Part shown: positions 61,186 to 64,000 of the stretch, piece by piece | Numbering within the stretch: position 1 is the first letter of the stretch | Layout of the letters: the number at the start of each line of letters is the position of its first letter | Assembly: GCA_016787085.1 (NCBI GenBank) | Contig: JAEUVJ010000048.1 | Span: 1 to 64,000 of the forward strand | Reading direction: 5' to 3' | Length of the DNA stretch: 64,000 bases | Source: Chitinophagaceae bacterium | Lineage (GTDB): Bacteria; Bacteroidota; Bacteroidia; Chitinophagales; Chitinophagaceae | The notes under the pieces: generated by a model | Told to the model about the DNA's origin: nothing | Database searches by the model: none | What the model saw: only the letters and a program-made list of their open reading frames with translations | Translations under genes and position numbers: made by a program

Positions 61186-62124
61186 TCAGAATATTTTTTT
61201 TCGTAAGAAGAGCCAGCCTATTCCCAACGCTATGACCATAGAAAAGAATACAACGATATAAAACGCATACGGGGAATGTTCAAAACCACTGCGTACATTC
61301 ATGCCAAATATACTGGCGATCAGTACCGGGAATGTCAATACGATGGTAATAACGGCCAGCCTTTTCAGTACCTGGTTCTGGTTATTGGCAATGATGCTGG
61401 CAAAGGCATCCAGCGTACTGCTCAGGATGTTGGTATAGATATTGGCCATTTCCAGTGCCTGTGCATTGTCCACGACCAGGTCATTCAGGAATTCCTTCTC
61501 GTCCTCATTGAGCCCGAGGAAATTGGTCCTTTCTAATTTCATCAGCAGCATTTCGTTGGAACGGAGGGCTGTTACAAAATACACCAGGCTTTTCTGTATC
61601 CGCATCAGTTGCAGCAATTGTTCATTCTGGCTGGAAACATATAGTTTTTGTTCAATTACATTTCTCCGCTGGTTGATCTCTTTCAGGTATTCCATGAAAT
61701 TCTGCATGATCTTCTCAAAGATCTTCAGTACCATCATATTCTTTTTATCGGGATGGCGGTTCTGAAAAGTATTCAGGAATTTCTTGATGGCCGGGTTCTC
61801 AAATGAATTGACCGTGACGATCTGGTTATGGGTAAGAATGATGCAGATAGGGATCGTAATATAGTAGGCATCACTTTCGTTGAAGGAATTATTCTCTGTC
61901 GGTGTTTTGATCACGATCAGTCTGACATTGTCCTCTTTTTCAAAGCGGCTTCTTTCATCAATGTCCAATGAGTCGGTCAGGAAGTCAATAGGTATTTCCA
62001 GTTCCCGGGATAATTCAGAGAATTCTTCCTGCTTCAATGGAGGCAGCACATTTACCCAGCTTCCATCTTCAGGCGTGTCTATAGCAACGGTTTTGTGCTC
62101 TATATTTTTGAAATACTGGATCAT
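61186..62124 (-). CDS. corA: CorA-type magnesium transporter
   Basis: 312 residues from the ATG at 62124 (MIQYFKNIEHKTVAIDTPED); an upstream frame reads through a tandem repeat and gives a false LFLVPCS polymer. The family's soluble alpha/beta domain and long stalk helix (LVVDNAQALEMANIYTNILS) precede two C-terminal helices with the GMN signature in FPVLIASIFGMNVRSGFEHS and a basic end FLRKKIF. It makes a pentameric Mg2+ channel. An AAGGAAC tandem repeat lies about 40-95 nt upstream. Confidence 0.9.
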   Translation of the reverse strand: MIQYFKNIEHKTVAIDTPEDGSWVNVLPPLKQEEFSELSRELEIPIDFLTDSLDIDERSRFEKEDNVRLIVIKTPTENNSFNESDAYYITIPICIILTHNQIVTVNSFENPAIKKFLNTFQNRHPDKKNMMVLKIFEKIMQNFMEYLKEINQRRNVIEQKLYVSSQNEQLLQLMRIQKSLVYFVTALRSNEMLLMKLERTNFLGLNEDEKEFLNDLVVDNAQALEMANIYTNILSSTLDAFASIIANNQNQVLKRLAVITIVLTFPVLIASIFGMNVRSGFEHSPYAFYIVVFFSMVIALGIGWLFLRKKIF

Positions 62125-62165
62125 GACGGCGCAAAGGTAGGGGAGGCGGGGGAGTTGTGAGGCAA

Positions 62166-62220
62166 AAGGAACAAGGAACAAGGAACAAGGAACAAGGAAC
62201 AAGGAACAAGGAACAAGGAA
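62166..62220. repeat. Tandem AAGGAAC heptamer array (about 7.9 copies)
   Basis: Fifty-five bases consist of unbroken AAGGAAC units, located in the dapF-corA spacer. The two flanks carry related degenerate words (AACCAGGAACCAGTAAC near 62275). Slippage could change copy number and spacing before corA. Confidence 0.95.
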
Positions 62221-62298
62221 TATAATAAGTACGCAAAGATAGCGCAATACACAACTAAAGACCAACATCCAATAACCAGGAACCAGTAACTACGCCTC

Positions 62299-63084
62299 CT
62301 ATTTCACTTCCGTTTTCCCTTCGTATACTTTTTCTGCCGGGCCGGTCAGCCATATATTGACGTAGCGGTCATCTTCGAGGCGCTCGAATTCGACAGACAG
62401 CGTGCCACCCAGCGTTTTTACTTCCACTTCGTTAAAGCCGTTTTCATTATGGTAGGAGACCAGTGCCGCGGCGGTAACGCCCGTGCCGCATGAGTAGGTT
62501 TCGTCTTCTACACCCCGCTCATAGGTACGGACGAATATCTCATCGTCACCAGCCTGCTCTACAAAATTCACGTTGATCCCTTCTTCTTCAAAATCCTTGC
62601 TATAGCGGATGTCCCTGCCTTTTTTATACACATCTTCATTCATTACGTCGTTCACCAGTTTCACGTAATGCGGGGAACCGGTGTTCAGCATGAAATCGCC
62701 ATGTTTCTTTATGACCTTATCTACATTTTTCATCTTAAGTGAAACGGTCCCGTCCGGGTCTATCTCCGCTTCATGTTCGCCATCTGCGGCCCAGAATTTA
62801 TAATCCACCCGGTGAATACCGAGATGATAGGCAAACTTTACAATGCATCTGCCGCCATTGCCACACATGCTTCCTTCCCGGCCATCAGCATTAAAATATT
62901 TCATTTCAAAATCATAGCCGGCTTTTTCATTCAGCATCATCAGGCCATCGGCGCCGATACCAAAACGACGGTCGCATAATCGTCGTATCTGGTCAGAAGT
63001 AAGTGAAGAGTACTCATGCTTCCGGTTGTCCACAATGATAAAATCGTTCCCGGTGCCCTGATATTTGTGAAAATGTATAATCAT
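62299..63084 (-). CDS. dapF: Diaminopimelate epimerase
   Basis: 261 residues. FHKYQGTGNDFIIVDNRKHE, catalytic Cys in REGSMCGNGGRCIVKFAYH, and the second Cys in DETYSCGTGVTAAALVSYH are all present. It interconverts LL- and meso-diaminopimelate for peptidoglycan and lysine. The gene precedes corA on the same strand with about 175 nt and a tandem repeat between. A four-helix-bundle gene lies upstream, 16 nt away. Confidence 0.97.
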   Translation of the reverse strand: MIIHFHKYQGTGNDFIIVDNRKHEYSSLTSDQIRRLCDRRFGIGADGLMMLNEKAGYDFEMKYFNADGREGSMCGNGGRCIVKFAYHLGIHRVDYKFWAADGEHEAEIDPDGTVSLKMKNVDKVIKKHGDFMLNTGSPHYVKLVNDVMNEDVYKKGRDIRYSKDFEEEGINVNFVEQAGDDEIFVRTYERGVEDETYSCGTGVTAAALVSYHNENGFNEVEVKTLGGTLSVEFERLEDDRYVNIWLTGPAEKVYEGKTEVK

Positions 63085-63114
63085 TGCTAGAAGTGAATGG
63101 CTAGTGGCCAGTAG
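63085..63114. repeat. GCTAGAAG/TGGCTAG-word repeat, left of the second four-helix-bundle gene
   Basis: GCTAGAAG and TGGCTAGTGGCCAG on the plus strand, overlapping the TAG stop of the gene. Inverted counterparts lie at 63507-63530. Confidence 0.5.
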
Positions 63115-63475
63115 GGTTAGAGTTTAGGTTATCAATCATCTTGCTGAGCATCCTGAATACAGATTCAAGGGATTGTTCTAATTCCTGCATTTCCCCGGTT
63201 TTATAATATTCCAGGATGATCGCTATTTCAAACTGGGTATCCATTTCAACGAGGGAACTTCTTGAAATTTCATAAAACCTTTTCTTTTCAGGTTTGGTGA
63301 TCCTTGATGCCCCTTCTGCAATATTACTGCAAACGGAAATAACGGCACGCCGTATCTGGGAGGTCAGCACATATTGTTCTTCTTTCGGGAATTTTGCCGT
63401 TGCCTTATAAACCTCCTTTATCATCCTCAGGGATAGTTGATAAACATCAAGTTTTTTGTGTGATAGTTGCAACAT
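63101..63475 (-). CDS. Four-helix-bundle protein (S23/IVP family)
   Basis: 124 residues. KLDVYQLSLRMIKEVYKATA, the family-typical LTSQIRRAVISVCSNIAEGA and FYEISRSSLVEMDTQFEIAI match the S23/IVP (TIGR02436-like) family. It is a more canonical member than the one at 34531 and differs enough that the two are not recent duplicates. It is bordered by short-word repeats in opposite orientation on both sides, the same architecture as at 34531 but with other words. Function unknown. Confidence 0.92.
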   Translation of the reverse strand: MLQLSHKKLDVYQLSLRMIKEVYKATAKFPKEEQYVLTSQIRRAVISVCSNIAEGASRITKPEKKRFYEISRSSLVEMDTQFEIAIILEYYKTGEMQELEQSLESVFRMLSKMIDNLNSNPTGH

Positions 63476-63506
63476 AAGATAAGATTTAATGATACCAGGT
63501 GTCTTT

Positions 63507-63530
63507 CCTTCTAGCTCCTAGCCACTTTCC
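63507..63530. repeat. GCTAGAAG/TGGCTAG-word repeat, right of the second four-helix-bundle gene
   Basis: CCTTCTAGCTCCTAGCCACTT; on the minus strand this gives AAGTGGCTAGGAGCTAGAAGG, so the words are inverted relative to 63085-63114. It ends just before the stop of the nucleoside phosphorylase gene. Confidence 0.5.
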
Positions 63531-63536
63531 TCTTGC

Positions 63537-64000
63537 CTAAATACTTTCTGCAAATATCGCAACGAATTTTTTAATAAGGTTTTCCACGGCTGCTTTCCCG
63601 TCTTTGGAAAATTCTTTCCTGACCCGGTTAGCAACAATGGCATTTATCGCAAGGCAATTATGGCCCATCAGTTTTCCGAGCCCGTAAATAGCCGATGTCT
63701 CCATTTCAAAATTAGTGATCCGGTGCTGCCCGTAACGGAAATCGGTCAGGCGGTTGATGAGTTCAGGATTACGGATGCCCAGTCGCAGGATACGGCCCTG
63801 CGGCCCATAAAAGCCGGGACAGGTGACCGTGATGCCCTGGTGAAAATCTTTGACAAAATGTTTCAAGAGTGAACCCGCAGCGCCGCTGATATAGGGATAA
63901 CTCATCTGGCCATGCATCTGTGTATGCGTAACGAATGACTGCAGCAGGAGTTTTTCTTCATCATTCTGCTCATGCCGGTAAAAATTTAGCAGGTTATCAA
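63537..64000 (-). CDS. Nucleoside phosphorylase (uridine phosphorylase type), 5' partial
   Basis: The frame stays open from the stop at 63537 to the window edge, so the start is outside; about 154 residues are visible. PYISGAAGSLLKHFVKD, PGFYGPQGRILRLGIRNPEL and the family's base/ribose-binding FEMETSAIYGLGKLMGHNCL, then AINAIVANRVRKEF, identify a PNP/UDP family enzyme, most like uridine phosphorylase. It splits a nucleoside with phosphate. An internal ATG at 63917 is not the true start because the upstream frame (NFYRHEQNDEEKLLLQSFVT) is protein-like. Confidence 0.88.
   Translation of the reverse strand, partial: DNLLNFYRHEQNDEEKLLLQSFVTHTQMHGQMSYPYISGAAGSLLKHFVKDFHQGITVTCPGFYGPQGRILRLGIRNPELINRLTDFRYGQHRITNFEMETSAIYGLGKLMGHNCLAINAIVANRVRKEFSKDGKAAVENLIKKFVAIFAESI

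Noticed and set aside
62125..62268. N-terminal extension of CorA with repeated LFLVPCS
   Set aside because: It is the AAGGAAC tandem repeat read as protein; the CorA family starts at MIQYFKN.

Overview
The window is chromosomal DNA from a Bacteroidetes bacterium, most likely of the Chitinophagaceae/Chitinophagales. The signs are type IX secretion (Por) C-terminal sorting domains of type A and type B, promoter-like TAnnTTTG elements, little Shine-Dalgarno sequence, several apparent TTG starts, futalosine-pathway menaquinone synthesis (mqnA), a DUF5777/YceI module, and many short-word palindromic intergenic repeats. No phage, rRNA operon, complete insertion sequence or CRISPR array was seen.

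Layout. (1) 1-6.4 kb: two secreted, Ig-repeat T9SS type A proteins, the first cut by the window edge. (2) 6.4-12.6 kb, minus strand: permease, glutamine-synthetase-like ligase, iron alcohol dehydrogenase, and a single ORF joining a gamma-glutamyl hydrolase to an aldehyde dehydrogenase. Together these make a coherent glutamylation route for an amino-alcohol, most likely ethanolamine. (3) 12.8-14.3 kb: AT-rich island with a secreted retropepsin-like protein and decayed reading frames. (4) 14.3-18 kb: amidoligase group (GCS2-type carboxylate-amine ligase, ATP-grasp ligase, divergent esterase) with a Uma2 nuclease gene inside it. (5) 18.2-21.2 kb: DUF3455 lipoprotein, orphan ParA, a GIY-YIG gene between 43-nt direct repeats beside tRNA-Leu(CAA), and hscB. 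(6) 21.2-27.3 kb, plus strand: ECF-like sigma factor and anti-sigma factor, then lipoproteins, c-type cytochrome-like lipoproteins, OB-fold protein, YceI and DUF5777 beta-barrel. Paired GGTTAC boxes suggest that the sigma factor controls them. (7) 27.3-42.2 kb: secreted TPR-CHAT protein, housekeeping genes (LYS1-like dehydrogenase, trmN6, tsaD, prfC), FtsX-type permease, Tat-exported ankyrin protein, a second AT-rich strip, and dense intergenic palindromes. (8) 42.2-46.3 kb: giant T9SS type B protein. (9) 46.4-48.6 kb: divergent purB and mqnA. (10) 48.6-59.6 kb: glycan locus with GDP-L-fucose synthesis (gmd, fcl), GT11 fucosyltransferase, GT6 transferase, two methyltransferases, GT2 and GT4 enzymes and a YfhO protein. 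(11) 59.6-64 kb: YhhQ queuosine-precursor transporter, NUDIX hydrolase, CorA, dapF, a four-helix-bundle gene and a partial nucleoside phosphorylase.

The most notable points are the ethanolamine-type glutamylation operon with its fused enzyme, the GDP-fucose/GT11/GT6 set resembling blood-group antigen synthesis, the GGTTAC regulon, and the varied inverted short-word repeats at gene borders, including both sides of both four-helix-bundle genes. All functions are inferred by reading motifs and family resemblance; no database search was run.
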